A stretch of DNA of 64,000 bases from Streptomyces sp. C10-9-1 (GCF_024497955.1 NZ_JANHKP010000016.1:1-64000), one strand, 5' to 3'. Positions 28,480 to 37,314 are shown, counted from the first letter of the stretch. Notes: a model not told the origin generated them from the sequence alone. Translations and numbers: made by a program.

Positions 28480-30276
28480 ATGACCGCCTCCGCACGCTGG
28501 GCCACGCATGGTCCGGCGGAGCCGCCCGGCGGGCCGGAGGACCGGGTGCCCGGGCTGCTGCGGGCCCTGCGGTCCATCGGCGCCGGGGCGGAACTCCGCT
28601 CGGCCCTGGACCGCATCTGCCGCACGGCGGCCGAGCTGACGGGGGCACGGTACGCGGCGATCGGGGTGCTCGACCCCGAGGGCGGGGAACTCGGCGACTT
28701 CGTCGCCCACGGGGTCCCCCCGGAGACCGAGGAGGCGATCGGGCGCCGGCCGGACGGTCGCAGCGGTCTCCTCGGCGCGCTGATCCACGATCCCGGCCCG
28801 CTGCTCCTGGACGACCTCACGGCCGACCCCCGGTCCCTCGGCGTCCCTCCGGGCCACCCGCCGATGCGCACCTTCCTGGGGGTCCCGATCCGGGAGCGGG
28901 GCGAGGTCTTCGGCAACCTCTACCTCGCCGAGAAGCACGGCGGGCAGGGGTTCACCGAGGAGGACCTCCATCTGGCGCACGTCCTCGCGACGGAGGCGGG
29001 GATCGCGGTCGGCACCGCGCGGCTGTACACACGGGCCCGCCGGCGTGAGCGGTGGATCGACGGCGCGGTGGCCGTCACCACCCAGCTGCTCGCGGGGGAG
29101 GACGCGGACGAGGCGCTGGCCGTGGTCGCCGAGCAGGCGATGAGCCTGGCCGAAGCGGCGGCCGGCGTGGTGCTGCTTCCGGAGGAGGGCGGTGGACTGG
29201 AGATCGTGGCCGTCTCCACGCCGCCGGTCCCGTCGTCCGAGGGGACCGGCGCGCCGTCCGGGGCAGGGGACCGGTCCTCCGGTGCGGCCGGGACGCCGGG
29301 CACCGCGCGGGGGGCCGCCACCCGTGCCGAACTGCTGGGTGTGGTCGTCCCCGCCCGTACCCCGGCGGTGCGGATGCTGCTGGCGGGGGAGACCGTGCTG
29401 GTGGCCGACTCGGCGACCGATCCGCGTCTGGCGGGGTCCCGCCTCGCCGGGCGGTTCGGCCCCGGCCTGCTGCTGCCCCTGAGCAGCGGCGGCCGGGTGC
29501 TCGGTGCCCTGGCCCTGCCACGGGCGGGCGGCGCGCGGCGCTTCACCCCGGAGGACCTCACGCTGGCGACCCGGTTCGCCGCCCAGGCCGCCCTGGCCCT
29601 GATGACGGCCGAGGCGCAGCGGGCACGGGAGCGCCTTGCGGTGCTGGAGGACCGCGACCGCATCGCACGGGACCTCCACGACCTCGTGATCCAGCGGCTG
29701 TTCACCACCGGGATGCTGCTGGAGAGCGCCCAGCTCCACAGCGCCGCGGCCGGAGTCCGCGAGGGGGTCGAGCGGGCGGTGGGCGAGCTGGACGTGACCA
29801 TCCAGGAGATCCGCAGCGCCGTCTTCGCGCTGCGCCAGGGCCCCGCCGACGAACCCGCGGCTCTGGGCACCCGGGTGCTCCGGGAGATCGCCATGGCCGC
29901 CGTCCCGCTGGGCTTCGCCCCCAACCACCGCTTCACCGGCCCGGTGGACGAAGGGGTCGGTGAACTCACGGGCAAGAACCTGATCGCCGCGTTGCGGGAG
30001 GCACTCTCCAACGCCTTCCGGCACGCCCGGGCGAGCAGGATCGAGGTGGAGGTGGACGCCGCGGCGCAGCTCCCGGACGGCACCCCCGCGGTGCTGCTGT
30101 CGGTCGGGGACGACGGCATCGGTCTGCCGGACGGCGGACGGCGCAGCGGCCTGGGGAACCTTGCGCGGCGTGCCCAGTCGCTCGGCGGCTCCAGCTGGAC
30201 GGGTCCGGGCATCGGCACCGAGGGCAGGGGGACCACGGTGTTCTGGCGGGCGCCGCTGGAGGTGCCCGGCACCTGA
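28480..30276 (+). CDS. GAF-domain sensor histidine kinase, DevS/DosS-like
   Basis: The 598-residue protein has two GAF domains (about residues 45-185 and 195-375), then a HisKA_3 dimerisation helix with RDRIARDLHDLVIQRLFTTG, in which the His is the phosphate acceptor. A HATPase domain ends the protein, with LREALSNAFRHARASR (N box) and VGDDGIGLPDG plus SGLGNLARRAQSLGG (G boxes). This order matches DevS/DosS-type redox or oxygen sensors. No response regulator is adjacent. It starts 10 bp after cydCD, so it may be cotranscribed with cydABCD and sense the same condition. ATG 28480 has a GGAGG very close; a GTG at 28459 is an alternative. Confidence 0.88.
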   Translation: MTASARWATHGPAEPPGGPEDRVPGLLRALRSIGAGAELRSALDRICRTAAELTGARYAAIGVLDPEGGELGDFVAHGVPPETEEAIGRRPDGRSGLLGALIHDPGPLLLDDLTADPRSLGVPPGHPPMRTFLGVPIRERGEVFGNLYLAEKHGGQGFTEEDLHLAHVLATEAGIAVGTARLYTRARRRERWIDGAVAVTTQLLAGEDADEALAVVAEQAMSLAEAAAGVVLLPEEGGGLEIVAVSTPPVPSSEGTGAPSGAGDRSSGAAGTPGTARGAATRAELLGVVVPARTPAVRMLLAGETVLVADSATDPRLAGSRLAGRFGPGLLLPLSSGGRVLGALALPRAGGARRFTPEDLTLATRFAAQAALALMTAEAQRARERLAVLEDRDRIARDLHDLVIQRLFTTGMLLESAQLHSAAAGVREGVERAVGELDVTIQEIRSAVFALRQGPADEPAALGTRVLREIAMAAVPLGFAPNHRFTGPVDEGVGELTGKNLIAALREALSNAFRHARASRIEVEVDAAAQLPDGTPAVLLSVGDDGIGLPDGGRRSGLGNLARRAQSLGGSSWTGPGIGTEGRGTTVFWRAPLEVPGT

Positions 30277-30486
30277 TCCCGGAGACCGGTGCCTCGGGCG
30301 GCGGGGAGCGGGGGCGGGTGAACGGCGTTGCGGGCCCGGGCCGTCCGCGGCCGGGGCGCGCGGCGGACGGCGGTGCGGACCGGCCGGTGCGCGGGGTCGC
30401 CCGGGAAGCGGTGGCTGCTGGGCCAGGTGGCCCTACGGCGCCCCGGGCTGACGGTTTCGGCCGGAGGGGCGGGTCACGATCCGTGC

Positions 30487-31755
30487 ATGGCCTGGAGACA
30501 CGGTGACCGGTTGTGTGTGCTGACGGTGGTGCTGTGCGCGCTGCTGGGGGCTCCCTCCTCCACGGCGACCGCCGTCCCCGCGCATGCGACGCCCTCCCCG
30601 GTGCCGCAGCTGCTCTCCTCGGTGGTGCCGCACCCCCTGCTCCCCGCGGCACCGCACGGGCCTCCGGGGCGGCTCCCCGGCATGCCCGTCGGGCGGCCGC
30701 AGCCGGCCCCGCAGCCGACCCCTCCTGCGGACGGGCCGGCGGGGCGGGCGACCCCACCGGGTGCGGCGGCCGGCTCCGGGCGGGAGCGGGAGCCGTCCGA
30801 CCGGCCGCCGCGGCCCTTGGCGCAGAAGGTCCTCCGGCTCTACGAGGACGCGGCCCGCGCGACCGCGGCGTACGAGCGCGGCCGCCGCGCCTCGGTGCGC
30901 CAGCGCGCCGAGGCGGACCGCCTCCGGGCGCGGGTCGTCCGGGAGCGCCGCAGTCTGGACGACCTCCGCGAGAAGCTCGGCGCGGTCGCCCGCGAGCAGT
31001 ACCGGAGCGGGGGCCCCCTCGCGGACGCGGCGCGTCTGCTGCTGGCCGAGGATCCGGACACCCTGCTGCGCGGCTACCGGATCGCCGCCCAGACCCAGCG
31101 CGCGGTCAACCGGCTGCTGGACCGTACGGACCGGGCCCGGGCGCGCTTCGCCCGCCAGGAGCGCAGGGCACGGGCGGCCTGGCGGGAGCTGGCCGAGCGC
31201 GAGGCGCGCCTTGAGGCCGTGAAGCGCGGTGTCGAGACGACCCTGGAGGCCGCGCAGTGGATGCTGCAGAGCGAGGCCGACCGGCGTGTGGCTGCCGGTT
31301 CCTGCGCGGGTGCGGTGCGGCTGGACCAGCCGCCGCTGCCGGACGGCGGGCCCGCGTGGGTGGCGCCCGTGGAGGACTACTGGCTCTCCGCGGGGTTCGC
31401 CCGCTCGGGCGGCCGGTGGGCCCACCGCCACACGGGGCAGGACTTCGCCGTGGGCATCGGGGCCCCGGTGAGGTCGGTGGGTGCCGGGCGGGTGGTGAAG
31501 GTGTCCTGCGGCGGCGCCTTCGGCATCGAGGTCGTCGTCCGCCACGGTGACGGCTCCTACACCCAGTACGCGCATCTGGCGGGGCTGGCGGTGGACCAGG
31601 GGGAGCGGGTGCGCACGGGGCAGTGGATCGGCCAGGTGGGCACCACCGGCAACTCCACCGGACCGCATCTGCACTTCGAGGCGCGGATCACGCCGCACCT
31701 CGGGTCGGGGGTGGATCCGGTGGCCTGGCTGCGGGAGCGCGGCGTGCACCTGTGA
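30487..31755 (+). CDS. Secreted M23 family metallopeptidase with coiled-coil region
   Basis: The 422-residue protein has a short signal-type hydrophobic segment (about residues 10-30, LCVLTVVLCALLGAPSS), then a long proline-rich stretch. A charged coiled coil follows (about 115-265, rich in Arg, Glu and Ala). A C-terminal LytM/M23 domain (about 290-420) has HTGQDFAVG (HxxxD zinc ligands) and HLHFEARI (HxH). M23 enzymes cut glycine-containing or other cross-bridges in peptidoglycan, and coiled-coil versions resemble EnvC/NlpD activators and streptomycete cell-wall hydrolases. All zinc ligands are present, so it is probably active. It stands alone, between the kinase gene and a convergent HAD gene. 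Confidence 0.88.
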   Translation: MAWRHGDRLCVLTVVLCALLGAPSSTATAVPAHATPSPVPQLLSSVVPHPLLPAAPHGPPGRLPGMPVGRPQPAPQPTPPADGPAGRATPPGAAAGSGREREPSDRPPRPLAQKVLRLYEDAARATAAYERGRRASVRQRAEADRLRARVVRERRSLDDLREKLGAVAREQYRSGGPLADAARLLLAEDPDTLLRGYRIAAQTQRAVNRLLDRTDRARARFARQERRARAAWRELAEREARLEAVKRGVETTLEAAQWMLQSEADRRVAAGSCAGAVRLDQPPLPDGGPAWVAPVEDYWLSAGFARSGGRWAHRHTGQDFAVGIGAPVRSVGAGRVVKVSCGGAFGIEVVVRHGDGSYTQYAHLAGLAVDQGERVRTGQWIGQVGTTGNSTGPHLHFEARITPHLGSGVDPVAWLRERGVHL

Positions 31756-31843
31756 GCGCCGGTCCCCCGCCCGGCGGAGGCCGGGGACGCGGTCGGCCGA
31801 CGGCGCCCTCGCCCCGCCCCGGCCGGCCCGTCGGTGGGAGGAC

Positions 31844-32704
31844 TCAGGTGCGCCCGTCGAGCCGGGTGAGGATCCGCTCGATGACGGCGGCGACGCCGTC
31901 CTCGTTGTTGTCGACGGTCCGGCCGGAGGCCGCCGCGGTGACATCGGGGTGGGCGTTGCCCATGGCGTAGGAGGTGCCGGCCCAGCTCAGCATCTCGATG
32001 TCGTTCGGCATGTCGCCGAAGGCCACGACCTCGTCCGCGGAGATGCCGCGCTCCGCGCAGCACAGGGCCAGGGTGCTGGCCTTGCTCACGCCCAGGCCGC
32101 TGACCTCCAGCAGCGCCGTGGGGCTGGAGCGGGTGATCGAGGCGTGCCCGCCCGCTGCCGTGCGGGCGAGCGCGAGGAAGCCGTCCGGGGTGAGGCCGGT
32201 GTGGTGGGCGAGGAGCTTGAGCACCGGGGCTCCCTCGCCGGGCCGCCCCTCGTGGAGCAGCTTCTCCGCCGTGGCCACCGTGGCGCCCGGGTCGAGGTGG
32301 AAGGGCGGGTAGGCGGGCTCGTAGTGGATACCGGTGGCCAGCTCGACGGCGAACGAGGTCCCGGGCGCGGCGTCCCGCAGGGCGCGCACCACGTCCAGTG
32401 CGGTGAGCCGGGCCAGGTCGCGGACCTGGACGAGCTCGCCCCCGGCGTGGAGGTCGACGACGGCCGCGCCGTTGGCGCAGATGGCCAGGCCGTGGCCGTG
32501 GACGTGCTCGCTGACCACGTCCATCCAGCGGGCCGGGCGGCCGGTGACGAAGAAGACCTCGATCCCGGCGTCCTCGGCGGCCGCCAGGGCCGCCACCGTC
32601 CGGTCGGAGACGGACTTGTCGTCGCGCAGCAGTGTGCCGTCCAGGTCCGTGGCGATGAGCCGCGGCATCGTGGACTGGGGCAGGGGGTCGGTCGCTGAGG
32701 TCAC
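31844..32704 (-). CDS. HAD superfamily (Cof-type) sugar-phosphatase-like hydrolase
   Basis: The 286-residue protein has the four HAD motifs: [11 protein letters not shown] (nucleophile DxD), FVTGR (motif II), a conserved Lys in LGVSKAST (motif III) and [13 protein letters not shown] (motif IV). A C2-type cap sits between motifs II and III, as in Cof/YidA sugar-phosphate phosphatases. GTG 32704 has GGGAGA nine bases upstream; an ATG at 32668 also starts a full domain but has no ribosome site. A paralogue of the same class lies at 41656-42468. Substrate unknown. Confidence 0.88.
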   Translation of the reverse strand: MTSATDPLPQSTMPRLIATDLDGTLLRDDKSVSDRTVAALAAAEDAGIEVFFVTGRPARWMDVVSEHVHGHGLAICANGAAVVDLHAGGELVQVRDLARLTALDVVRALRDAAPGTSFAVELATGIHYEPAYPPFHLDPGATVATAEKLLHEGRPGEGAPVLKLLAHHTGLTPDGFLALARTAAGGHASITRSSPTALLEVSGLGVSKASTLALCCAERGISADEVVAFGDMPNDIEMLSWAGTSYAMGNAHPDVTAAASGRTVDNNEDGVAAVIERILTRLDGRT

Positions 32705-32785
32705 CCGATCATTCTCCCGCACCGCGTGCACGTGCGTGCGAGGGGGCGCACATGTGAGTGAGCACACGGTGACGCAGAGGCCCGG

Positions 32786-32831
32786 GCCGCTCCGTGCCCG
32801 GTCCTGCCGGCCGGCACGGGCCCGGAGCGGC
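32786..32831 (-). terminator. Hairpin after the LLM oxidoreductase gene
   Basis: A 9-bp outer stem (32786-32794 with 32823-32831) with an interrupted GC inner stem lies 10 bp past the stop codon at 32841 on the minus strand. Confidence 0.6.
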
Positions 32832-32840
32832 GCGGTGCGC

Positions 32841-33737
32841 TCAGCGCAGCTGGGCGGGGGCCTCGGTGGCGATCTTCTCGAAGACGGCCTGGTCGGCGGC
32901 GAAGTCGGACCCGGGGATCGGCCAGTGGACGGCGAGCTCCGTGAAACCGAGCTCCCGGTGGCGGCCCGCGAAGTCGACGAAGGCGTCGAGGGACTCCAGG
33001 GGGCGTCCGCGGTCCGGGGTGAAGCCGGTCAGCAGGATCCTGTCCAGCTCGCCCGCGTCCCGCCCGATCTCCGCGCAGGCCGCGTCGAGCCGCTCGGCCT
33101 GTCCGCGCAGGGCTGCCACCGACTGCTCCGGGGTGCCCGTCTCGTACAGCTTCGGGTCGCCCGTCGTCACCCAGGCCCGGCCGTGCCGGGCGGCCAGCCT
33201 CAGCCCGCGCGGTCCGGTCGCCGCCACGGCGAACGGCAGCCGCGGCCGCTGCACGCAGCCCGGTATGTTGCGGGCCTCCTCCGCGGTGTAGAAGGCCCCC
33301 TGCTGCGAGACGGCGCCCTCGGTGAGGAGCCGGTCCAGCAGCGGCACGAACTCGGCGAAGCGGTCGGCCCGCTCGCGGGGCGTCCACGCCTCCTGGCCGA
33401 GCGCGGTGGCGTCGAAGCCGTTGCCGCCCGCGCCGATGCCCAGGGTGATCCGGCCGCCCGAGACGTCGTCCAGCGAGATCAGCTCCTTGGCGAGCGTCAC
33501 CGGGTGCCGGAAGTTGGGGGAGGTGACGAGGGTGCCCAGGCGGATGTGCTCCGTCACCGCCGCCGCGGCCGTGAGCGTCGGAACGGCGCCGAACCAGGGC
33601 CCTTCCCGGAAGGACCGCCAGGAGAGGTGGTCGTAGGTGTACGCGGCGTGGAAGCCCAGCTCCTCGGCGTGCCGCCACTTCGCGCGGCCGCCCTCGTGCC
33701 AGCGGTCGACGGGCAGGATCACAGTACTCAGACGCAT
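32841..33737 (-). CDS. LLM class (luciferase-like) F420-dependent oxidoreductase
   Basis: The 298-residue protein has a luciferase-like TIM-barrel: RWHEGGRAKWRHAEELGFHA near the start, AYTYDHLSWRSF and TLVTSPNFRHPVTLAKEL, IGAGGNGFD and RADRFAEFVPLLDRLL. Actinobacterial members usually use coenzyme F420 for hydride transfer. The substrate is unknown. ATG 33737 gives MRLSTVILPVDRW, the usual beta-1 start; the ribosome site is weak. Confidence 0.85.
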   Translation of the reverse strand: MRLSTVILPVDRWHEGGRAKWRHAEELGFHAAYTYDHLSWRSFREGPWFGAVPTLTAAAAVTEHIRLGTLVTSPNFRHPVTLAKELISLDDVSGGRITLGIGAGGNGFDATALGQEAWTPRERADRFAEFVPLLDRLLTEGAVSQQGAFYTAEEARNIPGCVQRPRLPFAVAATGPRGLRLAARHGRAWVTTGDPKLYETGTPEQSVAALRGQAERLDAACAEIGRDAGELDRILLTGFTPDRGRPLESLDAFVDFAGRHRELGFTELAVHWPIPGSDFAADQAVFEKIATEAPAQLR

Positions 33738-33796
33738 GGGGGCGACCCTACGCCCGGGTGAACCGGGCGGTGTCCGCCCGTGCGTGCCGCGGGCCC

Positions 33797-34372
33797 TCAG
33801 CGCTCCGGGAAGGCGAGGCGCCCGGCCGGGACGGAGGCCGTGAGCCACACGCCGTTGGTGCTCACGCGGAAGACATGGCCGTCCCGGTGCAGCGCCCCGG
33901 CCCGCACCGTGAGGACGATCGGGCGCCCCCGGCGCGCTCCCACGCGCAGCGCGGTCTCACGGTCCGGGGAGAGGTGGACGTCGTGCCGGGCCATCGGCCG
34001 AAGCCCCTCCGCCCGGATCGCGGCGAGCCGGGCGGCGACCGTACCGTGGTAGAGGTACTCGGGCGGCTCGGCGGGCGGGAGGTCCAGATCGACGCGGACC
34101 GTGTGCCCCTGGGCGGCGCGGATGCGGTCGCCGTCCACGGTGAAGCGCCGCTTGTCGTTGACGGCCACCACATGGTCGAGTTCGGCACGGGAGAGGGGGA
34201 AGCCGTGCGCGGCGGCCGCGCGGAGCAGGGCGTCGACGGGCACCCAGCCGTGCGGATCCAGGGAGAGGCCGATGCGCTCCGGCCGGTGGCGCAGGTGCTT
34301 GGCGAGGTACTTCGAAACCCGCACGGTGCGAGGGGTGCCGATCTCCGGCGGGGGTTCCGTCTCCGCTTCCAT
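33797..34372 (-). CDS. kptA: KptA/Tpt1 family RNA 2'-phosphotransferase
   Basis: The 191-residue protein matches KptA throughout: SKYLAKHLRHRPERIGLSLD, GWVPVDALLRAA, RFTVDGDRIRAAQGHTV, YLYHGTVAARLAAI and HDVHLSPDRETALRVGAR. These contain the Arg-His-Arg-Arg set used in NAD+-dependent transfer of an RNA 2'-phosphate. In yeast the enzyme ends tRNA splicing. Bacteria lack that pathway, so its bacterial substrate remains unclear; ADP-ribosylation of RNA ends has been reported for the family. It lies just downstream of a DnaA-box cluster and the MerR gene, with a 123-bp gap. Confidence 0.93.
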   Translation of the reverse strand: MEAETEPPPEIGTPRTVRVSKYLAKHLRHRPERIGLSLDPHGWVPVDALLRAAAAHGFPLSRAELDHVVAVNDKRRFTVDGDRIRAAQGHTVRVDLDLPPAEPPEYLYHGTVAARLAAIRAEGLRPMARHDVHLSPDRETALRVGARRGRPIVLTVRAGALHRDGHVFRVSTNGVWLTASVPAGRLAFPER

Positions 34373-34454
34373 GCCGACAGGATGCCCGGTCGGCCGACGG
34401 CTCCGCCATCAAAAATCGCAGCCCACAAGAGGTTTGATCCACAGTCAATGAGGG

Positions 34455-34534
34455 TTGTCCACAGGGTTCTTGGGTTGCCTGTGGACAACCGCCCTCTACT
34501 TTGCGCCCGATTGGCCAACATCATCTGTGGACAA
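34455..34534. other. DnaA-box cluster (three consensus boxes)
   Basis: TTGTCCACA at 34455-34463 (plus), and its complement TGTGGACAA at 34480-34488 and 34526-34534 (minus), match the Streptomyces DnaA-box consensus exactly. The first two sit in a 12-bp perfect inverted repeat (34454-34465 with 34478-34489). Weaker boxes lie at 34435 and 34555. The third box is inside the 3' end of the MerR gene. Clusters outside oriC in Streptomyces are known to titrate DnaA. Confidence 0.75.
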
Positions 34535-35515
34535 GGGGTGTTGATCAACAGCCCTTGTCCCACCGGCGGAAGGGAGCAGGGCGTCCAGCACCCGTGCGCG
34601 CAGCTCCCGTTCGGCGGAGACGGCGATGAACTCCGCCGCCCCCTGCCTCCCAACCGCCCGCTCCACGGCCGCGACCGTCTCCGCCGGAAGGGCGACGGCC
34701 CGGTTCGCCGGAGGCCCCGCCCCGGGACCCTCGGCGGTCTCCCCGGCCAGATGCCGCGGAAGGTCGCGGGTGGCCAGCATCCGCATGGCCCGGGCCAGTT
34801 CGGCGTCCACGGTCCGGCGGGCGAGCGGCCTGAGGCGCCGCACCAGCCCGGCCGCCTCGGCGGCCTGCTCGTCCGTCGGCGGACCGTCCGCCAGGAAGCG
34901 CCCGAAGACGTGCTCCGTGGTGAACTCCAGCAGGCGCGCGGCCAGGTGCTCGACCAGCTCCCGAACCTCCGCCAGCTGCACGGCGATCGCCGCCAGGGGG
35001 ACCCCCGCGGCATGCAACTCGACGGCCACGGAAAGCTCCTGGGGGCTCGGCACCCGGAAGGCGTCCGGCTCGCCCGGGATGCTCTCCAGCACGCCGAGCC
35101 GCAGGGCCTGCGCGATCAGCGCCCCGTGCGACCCGCTGCCGAAGGACTCGGCCAACTCGGCCCGGGTGACGCGCCCTTCCTCCTCCTCGCTCCAGGGGCC
35201 AGCCACCTCCGCGGCGAGCCCCAGCACACCGCCCAGGCCCCGGCCCTCGTCCCAGGCGTCGAGCAGCTCCTTGATCGACGCCAGGGTGTAGCCGCGGTCG
35301 AGGAGGTCGGCGATGCGCCCCAGGCGGTCGAGGTGCACGGGCCCGTACACGTTGGACCGGCCCCTGCGCTCCGGCCGGGGCAGCAGCCCGCGGTCCTGGT
35401 AGCCGCGGATCGTGCGGGTCGTGGCCCCGCTCAGCCGCGCCAGGTCGTCGATCCGGTAACCGGGTCCGTCCCCGGCGCCCGGAGCCGACCCGGGCGGATG
35501 CCCGCCGCCGCTCAC
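34496..35515 (-). CDS. MerR family transcriptional regulator
   Basis: The 339-residue protein has a MerR winged-helix domain (about residues 16-85: YRIDDLARLSGATTRTIRGY, QDRGLLPRPERRGRSNVYGP, YTLASIKELLDAW). A long helical C-terminal region follows, with no cysteine cluster of the metal-sensing MerR type, so it more likely senses a small molecule or hydrophobic compound. GTG 35515 overlaps the stop of the upstream hydrolase/reductase gene by four bases, so the two are translated together and the regulator probably controls that enzyme. The last codons cover a DnaA box. Confidence 0.88.
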   Translation of the reverse strand: MSGGGHPPGSAPGAGDGPGYRIDDLARLSGATTRTIRGYQDRGLLPRPERRGRSNVYGPVHLDRLGRIADLLDRGYTLASIKELLDAWDEGRGLGGVLGLAAEVAGPWSEEEEGRVTRAELAESFGSGSHGALIAQALRLGVLESIPGEPDAFRVPSPQELSVAVELHAAGVPLAAIAVQLAEVRELVEHLAARLLEFTTEHVFGRFLADGPPTDEQAAEAAGLVRRLRPLARRTVDAELARAMRMLATRDLPRHLAGETAEGPGAGPPANRAVALPAETVAAVERAVGRQGAAEFIAVSAERELRARVLDALLPSAGGTRAVDQHPLSTDDVGQSGAK

Positions 35516-37314
35516 AGCGGAGGCCGCAGGCGGGCGAGCCCGCGCAGTGCCTTGGGCGCGAGGCGGGACAGCAGCCGGGCACCGTGCGCCTCCGGCGTCA
35601 CCGGGACCACGGCCCGGTCGCGCAGGACGGCGTCGAGCACGGCCTCCGCCACCTTCTCCGGTGGGTAGTTGCGCCTCCCGTACCACTGCGCCGACTTCCG
35701 CTGCCGCCGCCGCTGCTCCTCCTCGTCCGCACCCGCGAAGCGCGTGGTCGAGGTGATGCCGGTGTTCACGATCCCCGGGCAGATCGCGGAGACGCCGATG
35801 CCCCGGCCCGCGAACTCGGCGCGCAGGCACTCGCTGAGCATCAGCACCGCCGCCTTGGAGGTGCTGTAGGCGGGCAGCGTCCGCGAGGGCAGGAAGGCGG
35901 CGGCCGAGGCGGTGTTGACGATATGGCCGCCCTGCCCGCGCTCCACCATCCTGCGCCCGAAGAGCCTGCATCCGTGGACGACGCCCCAGAGGTTGACGTC
36001 CAGCACCCGCCGCCACTCCTCGGGGCTGGTGTCCAGGAAGGAGCCGGCGAGGCCGATGCCGGCGTTGTTGACGAGCACGTCCACGACTCCGTGCTCGGAG
36101 GTGACCCGCTCGGCGAGCTTCTCCATGGCCTGCTCGTCGCTCACGTCCGCGGTCTCGGCCCACGCCCCGGCCGCTCCCGCGGCCCGCGCCTCGTCCGCCG
36201 TGCGGACGGCGCCGTCCGCGTCGCGGTCCACCGCCACCACGCGGGCCCCCGCGGCGGCGAAGGCGAGCGCCGTGGCCCGCCCGATGCCGCTCGCCGCACC
36301 GGTCACCAGGACCAGCTGCCCGCCGAAGCGCCGACCGTACGCGCCCCGGGGCGGGGCGGCGGGCTCCCGCCCGGCGTCGCGCTCCCCTCCGCTCCCGCCC
36401 GGGCCGCCCGGTTCGTGCGCCTCCGCGAAGTCGCCGATCCAGCGGGCCAGTAGGTCGGGCCGGGTACGGGGCGCCCAGTGGCCCGCGGCCAGCGTGCGCC
36501 GCGTCAGCCGGGGCACCCAGCGGTCGAGGTCGTCGTACAGCCGCTCGGACAGGAAGGCGTCACCGGCCGGGGTGATCAGCTGCACCGGTGCGTGGGCGTG
36601 GGCGTCGGGCCGCGGACGGCGCAGCCGCGCCCGTACGTTGTCCCGGTACAGCCAGGCGCCGTGGGCGGCGTCCTGCGGGAGGGAGGCGGTCGGGTAGGAG
36701 CCGGCGGGAACGCCCTCCAGCCGCTCCAGCACCCCCGGCCAGCGCCGGCCCAGCGGGCCGCGCCAGGCGAGCTCCGGGAGCACCGGGGTGTGCAGCAGGT
36801 ACACGTACCAGGACTTGGCCCCCTGGCTGAGGAGCTGGCCCACCGCACGGGGGGTGGGGCGGCGCGTCCGCCGCCGGATCCAGTGGCCGAAGTGGTCCAG
36901 CGAGGGCCCGGAGACGGAGGAGAAGGAGGCGATGCGGCCCTCGGCGCGCGCGGAGGTGGCGAACTCCCACCCCTGCACCGAGCCCCAGTCGTGGCCGACC
37001 AGGTGCACCGGCCGCCCGGGGCTCACCGCGTCGGCGACGGCCAGGAAGTCGTCGGTCAGCTTCTCCAGCGTGAAGCCGCCGCGCAGCGGGCTCGGCGCGG
37101 TGGAGCGGCCGTGTCCCCGCACGTCGTAGAGCACGACGTGGAACCTCCCGGAGAGCCGGGAGGCCACCTCGGACCAGACCTCCTTGCTGTCCGGGTAGCC
37201 GTGCACCAGGACCACCGTGGGCCGCGAGGGCTCGCCCAGTTCGGCGACGCGGAGTTCGACGCCCCCGCTGCGTATCCGGCGCTCCCGCGCCCCCTGAAGA
37301 CCGCTGCCGCCCAC
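35512..37314 (-). CDS. EphD-like alpha/beta hydrolase fused to short-chain dehydrogenase/reductase
   Basis: The 600-residue protein has an N-terminal epoxide-hydrolase-type alpha/beta hydrolase (about residues 15-290), with VLVHGYPDSKEVW and LVGHDWGSVQG, whose Asp sits in the nucleophile position. A C-terminal SDR domain follows (about 315-595) with LVTGAASGIGRATALAFA (NAD(P) binding), VLVNNAGIG and YSTSKAAVLML (Tyr-x3-Lys). This is the layout of mycobacterial EphD. It probably hydrolyses an epoxide or ester on a lipid-like substrate and oxidises or reduces it, but the substrate is not visible. GTG 37314 is set by GGAGGAGGA; the residues upstream are low complexity. It overlaps the MerR gene by four bases. 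Confidence 0.9.
   Translation of the reverse strand: MGGSGLQGARERRIRSGGVELRVAELGEPSRPTVVLVHGYPDSKEVWSEVASRLSGRFHVVLYDVRGHGRSTAPSPLRGGFTLEKLTDDFLAVADAVSPGRPVHLVGHDWGSVQGWEFATSARAEGRIASFSSVSGPSLDHFGHWIRRRTRRPTPRAVGQLLSQGAKSWYVYLLHTPVLPELAWRGPLGRRWPGVLERLEGVPAGSYPTASLPQDAAHGAWLYRDNVRARLRRPRPDAHAHAPVQLITPAGDAFLSERLYDDLDRWVPRLTRRTLAAGHWAPRTRPDLLARWIGDFAEAHEPGGPGGSGGERDAGREPAAPPRGAYGRRFGGQLVLVTGAASGIGRATALAFAAAGARVVAVDRDADGAVRTADEARAAGAAGAWAETADVSDEQAMEKLAERVTSEHGVVDVLVNNAGIGLAGSFLDTSPEEWRRVLDVNLWGVVHGCRLFGRRMVERGQGGHIVNTASAAAFLPSRTLPAYSTSKAAVLMLSECLRAEFAGRGIGVSAICPGIVNTGITSTTRFAGADEEEQRRRQRKSAQWYGRRNYPPEKVAEAVLDAVLRDRAVVPVTPEAHGARLLSRLAPKALRGLARLRPPL

Noticed and set aside
23709-28916. A 1735-codon open frame on the minus strand
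   Set aside because: It is antisense to cydB, cydCD and the start of the kinase gene. High-GC third-position bias keeps this antisense frame free of stops; its Gln/Gly/His/Pro-rich composition is not protein-like.
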